Assembly: GCF_016802725.1 (NCBI RefSeq)
Contig: NC_052665.1
Coordinates: forward strand, 17,924,501-17,988,500
DNA from: Solenopsis invicta
Taxonomy: Eukaryota; Arthropoda; Insecta; Hymenoptera; Formicidae
Direction of reading: 5' to 3'
DNA length: 64,000 nt
Positions 53,531 through 64,000 of the stretch are shown here, piece after piece (position 1 is the first letter of the stretch; each line of letters starts with the position of its first letter). Below the pieces are notes generated by a model. It saw only the letters and a list, made by a program, of their open reading frames with translations, searched no databases and was not told the origin of the DNA. A program made the translations under genes and the position numbers.

Positions 53531-56500
53531 TTTGCATGTCGCATGCATGACAACCGGATTATTTGTCGCCGCACCATCTATTAATCCCTCGGTTTGTCCT
53601 AGCCAAAGATTAAATCTTTTCCAACCTTGCGTTTTTACACACGTGCGATACGAGTGGTGCTAATAATAAATGAAAACACACTTTGCATCCAAAAATTCTC
53701 GATTTAAATTGTCCCCTTAAAAAAATAACTTTCATTTTTAAATCCTTCTCTAAAAATAACAAGACACAAATATTTGTACTTAAAATCTTTTCGGTTTCAT
53801 ATAAAAAAGTTTGCAAGTCTATTTATCGCGTACTTACAAAAACAGACTACGTGATAAGTTCTATAACAAGCTGTTACGAAACTATAAAAAAAAAAGAGAA
53901 AGGAAAGATGAGTATCACAGCATGCAAGTCCGGTAAGTTACTTCGAAGCCGCAGTGGGATATGGAGAGTTAACGCCAGCTTGGACCGCGGCGATATTTTA
54001 TACCCGTTCAAAACGGCTTGGGGAACAATAAGTATGAGCTATTTATCCGACGGTGCAATATCCATTCGTTCGCGACACATAGCATTATCGATGGATGCTT
54101 GTAAATTGCATTCGAATTCGTTGACCGCGAGCGCAGCGACGCTCGCTGGCTGGCTGAACGCATTGTGCATTCTGCGAGGATGTAACGGGGGTGGTCAAGT
54201 GCCACGGACAAGAATGTACGGAGGGGAGCGATCATTTGTTCCCCTTTTTTACCGTTATTTCATCGGGGCGCCTTGGTACACGATACACCACGGTTGAGAG
54301 GCACTATGATACGTGACCGACATGAATATAATCCCTCCACTCCCCTTTCCTCCCCGTCCTAGCCGTCGTCACTTTGCGGCTGCTACACGAAACGCTATCC
54401 GCATTCCGCTGTCCTGGAGCTGTGCGAGCTACAATGTGATCGTGGCAGATACCATGATGGTCGTTAATACTTTTCAAACCGGTATGGCCTCTGACACGTT
54501 ACATGACAACCATTCCATCTTACGACCTTCGCGCGAATGTATGTGTAATGGGTGAGGGTAGATCATTATTCTTTTATGCGTAGAGTATGACGTACTTACA
54601 GTTAACTTCCTTCATTGTTGAATATAAAATATTTAAAATGTGCAGCTACGTTGCAGTATGTTTGTTCTTTTTTAGAACAAAAATTTAGGAGAAAATGTGT
54701 TTTTAGAAGCATGCTGTATTTAGAAGACTTGTTTGGGAAAAAATTTTATGTCATACGCAGGCTTGTCTCATTTATGTAAAAATTAGCGAATGCTCAGGTG
54801 AAATTAAATTGAACGGATATCTATGAGTAAAAAAGATATATTCTTTTTTTACATTGACATATCGTAATGTGATTTCAGTACGTCTCTACTAATAACTAGT
54901 TCATTATATATAAATTATTATAATTTATATATTTATTGAAAATCATTTATAAGAGGTTTTAAGTGGTTAATTTCATTAGCACGTTGACAAAGTATTATTA
55001 AAGCGTAAAGAAAATCTGATTTGCACGCTCAACATGCACGAATCCCATGAACATTTGTCGCAAACATAACTCCATGAAGATTAATATCAAAGGTCACGGG
55101 AAAATATCGAACTTGAGAGATATCGATTTGATCCCATTTTTCAACAACAGCAGAAAATTCTCCGAGACGACGGGGAAGAAAAAAAGACGTGAGACGTGAG
55201 GGAGATTGAAAGAGAAAGAAAGAGCTCGATCAATGCTCGAAAAACATATAATTTATGACACGATACACTCACGCAAGTCATTAATCTTTGTAAACCACCG
55301 GCGAGCGCGTTTCCACATGAGTGCCGGAAATCGCGATAGGAAAACTCATTGCTAACAGATTCGACGCCTGAGGCATGAGCTCGCTTCCGCTATATCGAGA
55401 TTTCCTCCTGATTATCGTCTTATTCTCGCGACGACACGTGTACACGTAACTACAAGTTTTTTTTATTTTTTATTTGCTTTTATTAAAGCACATGTATAAC
55501 AAATTAATAAAAAATTAGGATCATATGACAGTTAAAATAAAGTCCAGTGTATGTAAAGTGCATTGCCTGTAAACTCGATTTTTTTTCTTTAACATCTCCT
55601 ATGTATAATATTAATAGTATTCTACTGAAACGTAATATCAATTTCGATATATCCATTGTGAAATGATGTCTCTCTGATTAACTACATACTACTAATGTTA
55701 ATAGTAAAAACCACTATTAATTGAAAGAACATCACACAAAGCGGAAAGGTCAGAAAAGAGAGGATGTAATTGTATCAGTTTAGAAGCTTTTACTTTATCA
55801 TAGCGGATTTTACTTCGAGCTATACCATTTGCACGCATCCGTGACACACAATTCATACAGGGCTTTTCAACGCAATTTTCAAAATAGCACTTTTATAGCG
55901 AGCCATCGACACGTCGCGTCGTCGATTCGCGTCCCAGCTCTAAAAGGCGAAGAAATTCGTGCCAAGTAATTTCCGACGCTGTACGTGATCGCCCGTTGGC
56001 GTTTCGGTGGGGATTAATTCAAAGCTTGTAATTAACCGTAATTCCATTGCATTCGTAAATAACTTATCGCGGCACGGTTGTGTCCATGCCTAATAATAAT
56101 TAATTCCGAAGCGAGCTGGCGGCGATGACGGCCGCACTCGCATGAATGTAAATGGATCTTCAACGTGAAATTTCGATGCGACAGACGGAAATTTTACTCA
56201 GGCTATTTATGTGGCAATAATAAATCCTCGACTTAACGAGGATACCTCGTAATTACATTTTCACAAATTTTGAAACATATCTAAAAAACTGAAAGAATTA
56301 TAAATACATATAGTATGTTAATATGCACGTAATATGTAGAAACTCCGAAAGTGGTTTATTACAATATGTATAAATGCTTGTATGTTTTAACTGTTGGAGT
56401 TATATTACAACTTGACCTAGAAACGTTATATTTTGCAAAATAATTGGTTTTCAACAGCGCTACGTAAAAATTTTCAAAGTAGTAATAAGTAAAAGTGCAA

Positions 56501-57750
56501 AATACTTTTTTAAAAATCTCTCTAGAGAAAGGTTCAAAATATTATATTTAATAAATGGACGAATAATACATATAATGTGTACGTATATGTAAAATGGAAA
56601 AGAGAAAAAAATAAAACGACAAATTAAATTGGGATCGTAATATTACATATTATAATTGTAAGATGTTTCAAACCATCCTATTGTCCTTTCTGTATAACCA
56701 TAAATTCGACATTTAAAATCTACATAAAAATACATAAAAATCAAGAGCATTAATCACAAAGTTATGACAAATTGAAAGATAAAATATATTTATTGATATT
56801 CAGAGAGATATAAATAGATAATAAAATTTCATTCCCCATTTAATATTAAACTAAATTTGTCTCAACCGAAATTGATATTAATATTTTGTATAAAAAGTCG
56901 TTGAAATCTTAACTGACTTATCCAACATACTTGAGTCAAATGGAAAAGTGTACATCTATATCACAAAGTAGTCAATACAAAAAAATCCAAAAAATTAAAA
57001 ACCTGAGTTTACCATCATAAGCACTTTTGTTTGTTAAGAATTTATGTTTGTTTCAATTTATGGATGAGTATCACATAAAAACTCTAGACTTTAAATGCAA
57101 ATTACTACGCTATATAACTATTTTACATAGATATATGCACAATACGCTTCTGCTCTATAGGAAATTCCTTTAAATATAACATGTAGGAGACGTATAGCTA
57201 TCCTATCACTCTATTGCTGAAGGATCCTTTCGAAGCGGTCCAAGTTTCCTATTTTGGATTCGAAACATCTCGAGTACGCTTGTCTCACAGCTACAGAGTG
57301 TATCTTATACAGACCGTATTTCCACTATAAGTGAAGGCAAGTTGGACAGTCGAGACGGACACACTGGATCCGAATGGTACACTCTGCAAGTATAGTTACA
57401 ATCTGTCCAAATGCAAGGTACAAAGCCTTCCATAACGCTTCGTTGCTCGTAATCCCTAAGTACATATATGCACACTCCTGTACAAGTGAACTAGTCGAAT
57501 TAAATTAGGGTTAATATAAATCCACACCTTTTCCGACTAATCTTTCTTTAATATAAAATAGAGAGGCAAAGTTACATGTATTAATTTTATCCAGATATCC
57601 TATTTATTTTTTCAACAAATATGATAGATTAAATTTGAACTGCAGATGTAATTACCAATAATAATCAAGACGATAGTAGAGAATTTTATCAAAAAATAAA
57701 AATTATATAACTAAAACTAATTTTTCAAGGTTCTTCAATTATTCTTAATA

Positions 57751-58000
57751 CAGTAGAACATTCTTCATTTTTGTATCTCTCTATAATCTTTGCATTCCTT
57801 CACATGTACTTTCACAAACACTAATATCGTACCTCTTCCTTTTATAGAATATCCTTACCACGCACGAGTTTACCAATCACCGTTTACTTTGCTCGGTCAA
57901 TTACACGGTGATTGGTAGACTCGTGCTGTGGTGAAGATATTCTATAACTTTGACATTCCGCTCTTATCGCCCCAGGGTCAAAGTTAAGGAGACTCTACTG
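57751..58000. mobile_element. 250-bp pogo/Tigger-like MITE with TA target-site duplication
   Basis: The element begins CAGTAGA and ends TCTACTG, flanked on both sides by TA (57749-57750 and 58001-58002). CAGTAGA-type termini with TA duplications are typical of pogo/Tigger members of the Tc1-mariner superfamily. Reading in from the right end gives CAGTAGAGTCTCCTTAACTT, which agrees with the left end over the first seven bases and partly beyond. The interior holds a ~41-base imperfect inverted repeat (57843-57882 against 57906-57946) with a 23-base loop. No transposase ORF is present, so it would be non-autonomous. Confidence 0.75.
57843..57946. repeat. Long internal hairpin of the TA-flanked MITE
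   Basis: The left arm (starting TATAGAATATCC, ending CCAATCACCG) and the reverse complement of the right arm (starting TATAGAATATCT, ending CCAATCACCG) match at about 37 of 41 positions with one gap. The loop is 57883-57905. The conserved CCAATCACCG/CGGTGATTGG core is perfect over at least 10 bp. Confidence 0.85.
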
Positions 58001-60331
58001 TAGTATCAAAGATTCAACGTAAATTTTTAATTTTTGCAATCTTTTCCACAATCTTTGCAATCTCTTCCAAAAAATCCTTGCATTTTCGCATCTTATATTT
58101 AACTCAAGATTATGTAACGGCGCGCCGCGTTCACACATTATCGTTACAAGCTGACGTATTTTACATCATGCCGATACGGTTGTTCGCGTAACTTGTCTTC
58201 GTTAGTCGAGCAGTTATCTCAAAACTTGTTCGTCTCTCATAATTCTTATCAGCCGTACAACTCTCAATGTGAATCGCGAAAGCGGGGAGTTCGTTTCATA
58301 AAGTGGCCGCCGCGCGAATAGAGGTCACACGGAGAGGATTCAAAGAAAGTTCATCGTTGAAAATCGAGAACGAATGGTGTCTCCGCGACTTGTGCATTAA
58401 ACTCATTACTATAGCGATGCTAGATATCGTGCCGCTTCCACGTTGTCGGCGTTGTTAAAACTTGCAATAGTCACAATAAGGCATTCCGGCGCCAATGACT
58501 AACTTCTATCGCGAATACGAATATTACCCTCAAAGTCCTCTCATTACTGGCAAGCGATAATCCTCTGAATTTGTACATTCGCCGACAACTTTGACGTTCG
58601 ATGGATGCCGACGACTCCGAGGCGTACGCGCGTGAAAGTAATAATTATAACTTCGTCTCGGTTCCGCACGTTCATGTGTGAGCGCTCTCGTTAGATGCTC
58701 GTTAATTACAGAGAAGCAGGTTCGCAACTTCGCGCTTGGTACGATGTTTTTAGCCATAATCACCAGATATCCTCTCATCTTTGTCGAGAAACTTTATGAC
58801 GTCTTCCTAGCGAATATTACTGATCGATTAGACGTATTTCTGGGTCAAACTTGTATAACTTCTTGAGATAAATCTAGGAAGGTGAAAGGTCTTGAGCTCT
58901 TATACAGCATATTCGTATCCCTGAATAACGTCTCGTTTTAATAAATAGTACGACGTTCATAAACGTGATATTTTGAAGTGAGTTTGCATTTTAGTTTCTC
59001 GATTATCTTCGCCAAGCGTCTTCTTCTGCGAAAAAAAGCTTATCCCATAGTTACAAAAAAAAAATTCCATGCAAATATTACTTTCTTTTCTTTGTAGAAA
59101 TTTTTGTGACAGAGTTTGGGCAAGAATATGAATCAGTTAGAAAACACAAACAATATAAGATACACAGAGTGACACTTCTAAAACTTTCCACGTCCTCCAT
59201 TGTACCAACTATTGATTCGTGATAAGAAACGGAATGGAAAGCAATAAATTTCTGGTACTCTTCCGATCAGTTCTAACGTTGGCTCGACTGCCTACGTTTA
59301 TTCTCGAGAAACTCGTCGTCAATAAGTAAAGATAACTAGTAAAAAAGCAGTAAAGTTATCTGAAAGCAGGATTATCGCGCAAATTGAAACTTGACACTTT
59401 ATTTAACTTGTTATCTAGAGTTTTGCCGGTATTTTTGTTCCCTAGAAACGACTGCCTCGAGACATCTCGCAAAGAGACACGAAATCTTCGTTTGGCATAT
59501 AAGGGAGAAACTCGAGGATTGAACAGCAAGTGTAGAGTAGCGCACTGTGACGAGGCAAATTGTACCTCGTTGGTCAAGAGGTTTCCCTTTCCAACCACGC
59601 GCCTTGGCTTATCGCGTCCGTGCAGTGCTACTTCCGGCGGTGGTTAAATGCTGGTTCATCCCCTTGGGGTTCGTCCTTTTGCCGTCATTACTCGATAACT
59701 TCGAAAATTTCGACCTAGTGTCTTGTCCGCGCAGCTGATACGTTTGACAACGTAATTCTAAAGGGAAAAGGTTTTAATCTATAGCTCAACTTTCAAAAGG
59801 TTATAGTTTCATTTTATACATGCTATCATTTATGCAGCTGTTCTAATATTAAAACATATGGCGTGAGCTTTTTTGCGTGGCTACTGTGCCATGCTGAAAT
59901 TCATTTTGGTACGACCTACTTTGCCCTGTCGTTAAGTGGAACTTTACGTTTGAATTAAAGCTATAGGCTTATGTTACATTATAACGAACCGGGTAGCCGC
60001 TATGAATTCTGCATTTAATGCATGTTATTTGCACGACGAGTTGGTATGCATGAGACCTTGATGGTCAAACATCATATCACTGTAATCTCAACTCTAATAA
60101 TTGGATAGCACTATGTTACTCGCGGAATTTCGTTTATGTTCTCTACGTGTTTCCATTAATCAAATTAGACTTATCTTAAGTATATATCATTTAAGAACTA
60201 TAAATATGTTTGATAAAATAATTTTACCATGCAACCAATACACGAATTTAGTAAAAATAGTCAAAATAAAAGATCAGTTATATTTGCATTAAAATATTAG
60301 TACATATTATAATACAATATGTATATATGTT

Positions 60332-60352
60332 TGTATGTATGTATGTATGCAT
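60332..60352. repeat. (TATG)n microsatellite
   Basis: GTATGTATGTATGTATGC with flanking GTATATATG. Confidence 0.8.
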
Positions 60353-60729
60353 GTTTACGTAGATTATTACACACAATCTTGAAATTTTTATTTCTGTTCT
60401 ATTATTCTGTTCTCTTATTTGCTTAAAAGATGTATTATACGTCGAAATTTAATTTTAATTTATTCAAATATAGCAAAATCATTTAAAATTTTGACAAGGA
60501 TTATCATAATAATTATAAATTTGTCTGTATTAATAAAGTAATATTAACAATTTCAAAGTAATGTAAACATAAAATTTAACTTTCATATTTGATTTCAATT
60601 AATCAATGCAAATTTATTGCAATATTAATTTAAATTGTGTCTGTATTTTTGTATTCGCCAAAGAGAAACATCTAATAACGTTCACGAACAATGCTGTTTG
60701 TCGAAATGCATTCGGCTACTGAGACCTGA

Positions 60730-60808
60730 CAGAAATTCCATATTTCTGCTTTTCTGATCATCATAATTATTCCGATGGTGCTGTAGAACCCTCTCTCGTA
60801 TTCATGAA
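60730..60808. repeat. Copy A of a diverged direct repeat (partner at 62395-62481)
   Basis: The block starts CAGAAATTCCATATTTCTGC, continues TTTTCTGATCATCATAATTA, and later has CTGTAGAACCCT and ATTCATGAA. The same ordered words recur 1.66 kb downstream with substitutions and small gaps. It is either a dispersed repeat family or an old local duplication. Neither strand keeps a shared clean reading frame. Confidence 0.5.
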
Positions 60809-61189
60809 GCGATGGTAGGGAAGGTTATCGTCACCACCGCGCACAAATCCACCATTATGACGCGATGAGTCGACGATAATCGTTATCGTCGAAGTTAAGC
60901 GCTCTACATTGAGATTGAACCCAGAATAGATGACGTTTAACTAGTTGCAAAATGGAGAAGTTTTTCCAACGACATTAAATTGTAAAACTAAAACGAATAG
61001 GTAGCGATAGGATCTCATCCAGTTTGACAGTTAAATATTCAAGTCAACCTCTATAAAGCTGAATGTTGTATTGCTGCATGAAGTGACCTAGATTCTCAAA
61101 ATGTACTAATACATCTTGCAGCAATAATTGTTACATTAAATTTATTCAATGTTCTGAATCTTTACTGAATCTCTAATTTGATTAATATA

Positions 61190-61376
61190 AAGAAAAAAAT
61201 TTTCTCTTAGAAATTTCCGCTAAAATCATGATAGTTATAAATTTCGAAAAATGTGATTATATTTTTAGAAAAATTAATAAAATCTTAGTAAAATTAAAAC
61301 AAATTTTACTAAAATTTTAATAAATTCTATTAAAATTACAGTAAAATTATGGTAAATTCTAAGAAAAAGTTCTCTC
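61190..61376. mobile_element. ~190-bp AT-rich inverted-repeat element with AGAGAA-type end
   Basis: The left arm (61191-61230) carries CTCTTAGAAATTTCCGCTAA and the reverse complement of the right arm (61339-61375) carries TTCTTAGAATTTACCATAAT. The interior is a chain of (T)AAAATT(A) motifs with a second stem, TTAGTAAAATT (61285-61295) against AATTTTACTAA (61302-61312). The outer boundary, near CTCTCCGTG, is uncertain. Confidence 0.45.
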
Positions 61377-62394
61377 CGTGTATATGATTATTTTGATAGA
61401 TGTAGTCTTGCAATACCTATACTATTGAATAATATTAATTTTAACAGTTTATTCAAACTGTTCCTTACAAAAGAAATTTCTGAAGTTTCACAAGTTGCAA
61501 TATTAAATACCTCAAGCAGCAACAAAACTTTCGTGATCCAATAATCATTCGACATGCACTGGATGCTTAATTCGATATTAATAGCATTTTTTGAGCATTT
61601 ATTAAAGTTTGAAACTTGAAGCAAGCGAGAGTTCCTACATTTAATGATATCCTCGTTAATTTAGCGCTATGCCGGTCCTCATTACTTTAGAAAAGGATGC
61701 AAGAGTACGCGCGCACGCGTGCAGAGTCATAAAAGCACCGTGAAGAGGATGGAATGAGGTCCAGGTCTCTCGTATGCAAGTACTTACGAACGAGCCAATT
61801 TAAAAGTGCAATGGAACGGTGTACAAAGAGGAAAAAGTATTTTCGCCTCGCGTTAGTCGTACTGGCTTGGACTATCCAACAGCCGCGGGATACCTCGAGC
61901 AAAGTGTGTTCTATTCGGAAATCCGCTTTACAGATCTCCCTGGGGCCCCTTTCGTCTGCTCCCTTTCTCGCCCTATCTCCCCCTTTCTACCCTATCCCCC
62001 TTCTCGCGTCTCTTTATCGTCCGGCATGCGCAGTTCAAGTTCCAGACACCTTTCCCGATAAACGAAATGCAATTTGTAGTTTATAACTACGGACGATCAA
62101 GTGGCCAAAAAATACTTTACGAAACTATTAAACTGTCATGAGCAGCGAGTTTGCACCGCGCGATGAAATTGAACGTTTTGTCGCGATAGAGATTTATGTT
62201 AAACATTCTGCATTTCAGGAGAAAATAGGATGCCAGAATAATAATTAAAATTATTTGTTGTTACAACTAAAATATATTATTTGCTGTAAGCGAAAGATAC
62301 AAATCGGGCACTTCATTGTTCACACTCTATCCTTTCTAAAATATCGTCGAATAACGAGAAATATATCATTTTCATTATCACCACAATGTACGTG

Positions 62395-62481
62395 CAGAAA
62401 TCCCACATGTTCGCTTTTCGGATCATCGCAATTACTCGTACCGAGACTGTAAGACCCTTTGCCACATTCGCCATCTATGAA
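62395..62481. repeat. Copy B of a diverged direct repeat (partner at 60730-60808)
   Basis: The block starts CAGAAATCCCACATGTTCGC, continues TTTTCGGATCATCGCAATTA, and later has CTGTAAGACCCT and CTATGAA. On the minus strand it lies in a 60-codon open frame (62320-62502), but copy A does not preserve that frame, so a protein-coding origin is not supported. Confidence 0.5.
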
Positions 62482-63599
62482 TCTCGCATTACGAACTATC
62501 ACCGACCATTATCGGTCATGTGGCACGGCGTCAAACCTCGCGGTGGCAGCCAACTATCTCATCTCACGTCTCACTTCACACAAAATATCCGTTACGATGC
62601 TATCATCTTTACCACTTTCTGCAGAACAATATACATCAAAAAATACAATAAAAAAATTGAAAGAAAAAAGAACGAGAGTAGAGAACGGAAATTACTTTAC
62701 TGTTGTGTGTGAGACGCGATCATCTCCACAATAAATGATGTACGTAAAGGTACATCTTATTCCGAGTTTTAGAAAAATATCTACTTTTAAAAATTATAAA
62801 TTGTCGAAAAATATGACGGTTAATCAAAGTTCTACTAATGTGAGAAAGAATTAATATAATAAACAATCTTCACTTAAACGAACAATCCGCAATTCATTTA
62901 AGGTACAATGATTCCCGAAGAGTTTATATAATATAGTATGATAAACATAATAATATTATTCTTAAGTAACAATGAAATCAAGACAATAACGAATTATAAA
63001 GTAAATTAAAGACAAATATTAACTGAGGAAGAAATTGATGAAGAAAACAAGTCAAAGTAAAGAAAAGAAAGTCAGTTCATTATTATAATAAACTAGCTCT
63101 GTATAAGAAAAGTTACGTACAAAAACGATAAAAAAGAAACAAAAAATTTATTTTCATAGAAATGCAAATATAAGATTGCAACTATAGTATGTACATATCG
63201 ATGTTAAAAAGAAAAAAAAATGCAAGACTGTGTCGTCCTTATTAGGCACAATGAATGGCAACATGAATTGAATTTTTAGCGTCAATAATCAATTAGAAAC
63301 AACGATCGTTACAGGTCGATGGAATGGACAATCGCTAAAGAATTCGTTATCAGAATACATTTAGCAGAGAATAATCTTTGTTGCTTTCACCAAGAAAACT
63401 AAGAACATATAATCGAAAGTTGGATAATGCAATAGAACGCGAAAGACGTTTTGTATGTGACCGCTACATGCAATTTAATTATTGCCATGTCCTTTCACTT
63501 TAATTGCACTTAAATACACACCAAGAATTCACGATAAATCATTATAATTACATTGTAATGGCACGTATACCTTTTTAGCCGGTGGTTATCTAGATAGAT

Positions 63600-63964
63600 A
63601 TGTCAAAGATTGATATCGTCGATATCGACAGTTCCTGGACGCAAGCCAATATAACTCGAATATCGAAGATACGTATGAGAATAAGTAACGATTTATTTAA
63701 TCGATCGTCTCAATTGAATCAAGTATTCGCCATCAAACGTTTTGAAGTCAATGAAGAGGACAAAGAGAAATCAATCGATATGGATTCTGGGAGCGAAGCA
63801 GACTTGACCTGGTTGAATAAGAGTTTTTTTTAAATCGCCCTGCACAATTAGAAATTTTGAACAACCATGATATGAACGTCATTGATTGCCATGCAAGTGG
63901 CATGGTGATAGAGAATCATCTGGTAGAATGCGAGACACGAATTGCAAATGAGCAGTTAAGTGGG
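63600..63964 (+). pseudogene. Hypothetical acidic protein segment with a frame break at a T8 run; possible first coding exon or decayed gene
   Basis: An ORF starts at ATG 63600, with an in-frame stop nine bases upstream (63591), and runs 77 codons to TAA at 63831. It is rich in Asp, Glu, Ser and Lys (for example FEVNEEDKEKSIDMDSGSEA) and reads like soluble protein, unlike the chance ORFs nearby. The stop directly follows eight T residues (63824-63831). In the -1 frame the reading continues for about 45 codons (NRPAQLEILNN, then VIDCHASGMVIENHLVE) to GGG at 63964, followed by GTAAGC, a plausible splice donor. Explanations are a homopolymer sequencing error, a true one-base deletion making a pseudogene, a -1 slip on the T run, or chance. 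I do not recognise the family. The gene, if real, continues past the window. Confidence 0.4.
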
Positions 63965-64000
63965 GTAAGCTTCAATTGCAGTAAATAAAAATTCAAAATA

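Larger units (their letters stand above)
39183..63599 (+). other. Probable dpr intron and/or intergenic DNA, at least 24 kb, microsatellite- and hairpin-rich
   Basis: I looked for a + strand continuation of the Dpr Ig domain (TGG-AT/GT followed by Arg and Arg-Asp codons) and saw none. Chance ORFs of 150 (41159) and 204 codons (53683) lack domains. The stretch holds most of the long dinucleotide repeats and four of the inverted-repeat elements. Confidence 0.5.

Noticed and set aside
53933..53938. GTAAGT following a short ATG-initiated reading frame
   Set aside because: An isolated donor consensus without other exon evidence is common by chance.
1..64000. CRISPR arrays, bacterial operons, rRNA genes
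   Set aside because: No regularly spaced identical repeats with unique spacers, no ribosome-binding-site gene clusters and no rRNA core sequences were seen. The window is eukaryotic.

Overview
The window looks like arthropod nuclear DNA, most likely from a hymenopteran insect and possibly an ant. It is AT-rich overall but keeps many CpG dinucleotides, carries abundant long microsatellites, and has almost no coding sequence. No bacterial operons, rRNA, CRISPR arrays or viral genes are visible. The hymenopteran assignment is inferred from base composition and from one recognisable exon, not from a database search.

One exon can be called with confidence: 39016-39182 on the + strand. It encodes the first half of the N-terminal immunoglobulin domain of a Dpr-family (defective proboscis extension response) neuronal cell-surface protein. 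It has a good acceptor and a strong GTGAGT donor. I saw no exon encoding the expected continuation (the W-[IV]-R-x-R-D tryptophan segment) in the remaining 24.8 kb, so most of the window is probably very large introns of this gene plus neighbouring noncoding DNA. That fits the long introns known for insect dpr genes.

A second, lower-confidence coding segment lies at the right edge (63600-63964, +). It is an acidic ORF of unknown function whose frame breaks at an eight-T run and continues in the -1 frame up to a possible splice donor.

The rest divides as follows. 1-8.1 kb: AT-rich noncoding DNA with (AT)n, (CT)n and (GATA)n tracts and small hairpins. 8.1-8.8 kb: a GC/CpG-rich island. 8.8-28.3 kb: AT-rich, with a ~0.7 kb terminal-inverted-repeat element (10667-11374) and two foldback elements (26.1-26.4 and 27.2-27.4 kb). 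28.5-29.05 kb: a second CpG-rich island. 29-39 kb: noncoding, up to the dpr exon. 39.2-63.6 kb: noncoding and rich in long microsatellites and palindromic elements, including a 250-bp pogo/Tigger-like MITE with TA target duplications (57751-58000), a ~500-bp foldback element (50231-50732), a ~130-bp near-palindrome (44793-44922) and a short inverted-repeat element (61190-61376).

The most notable finding is this set of at least seven independent inverted-repeat elements in largely intronic DNA, where transcription would yield long RNA hairpins. I found no clear new multi-gene system. The longer open frames elsewhere look like chance, mostly in GC-rich stretches.
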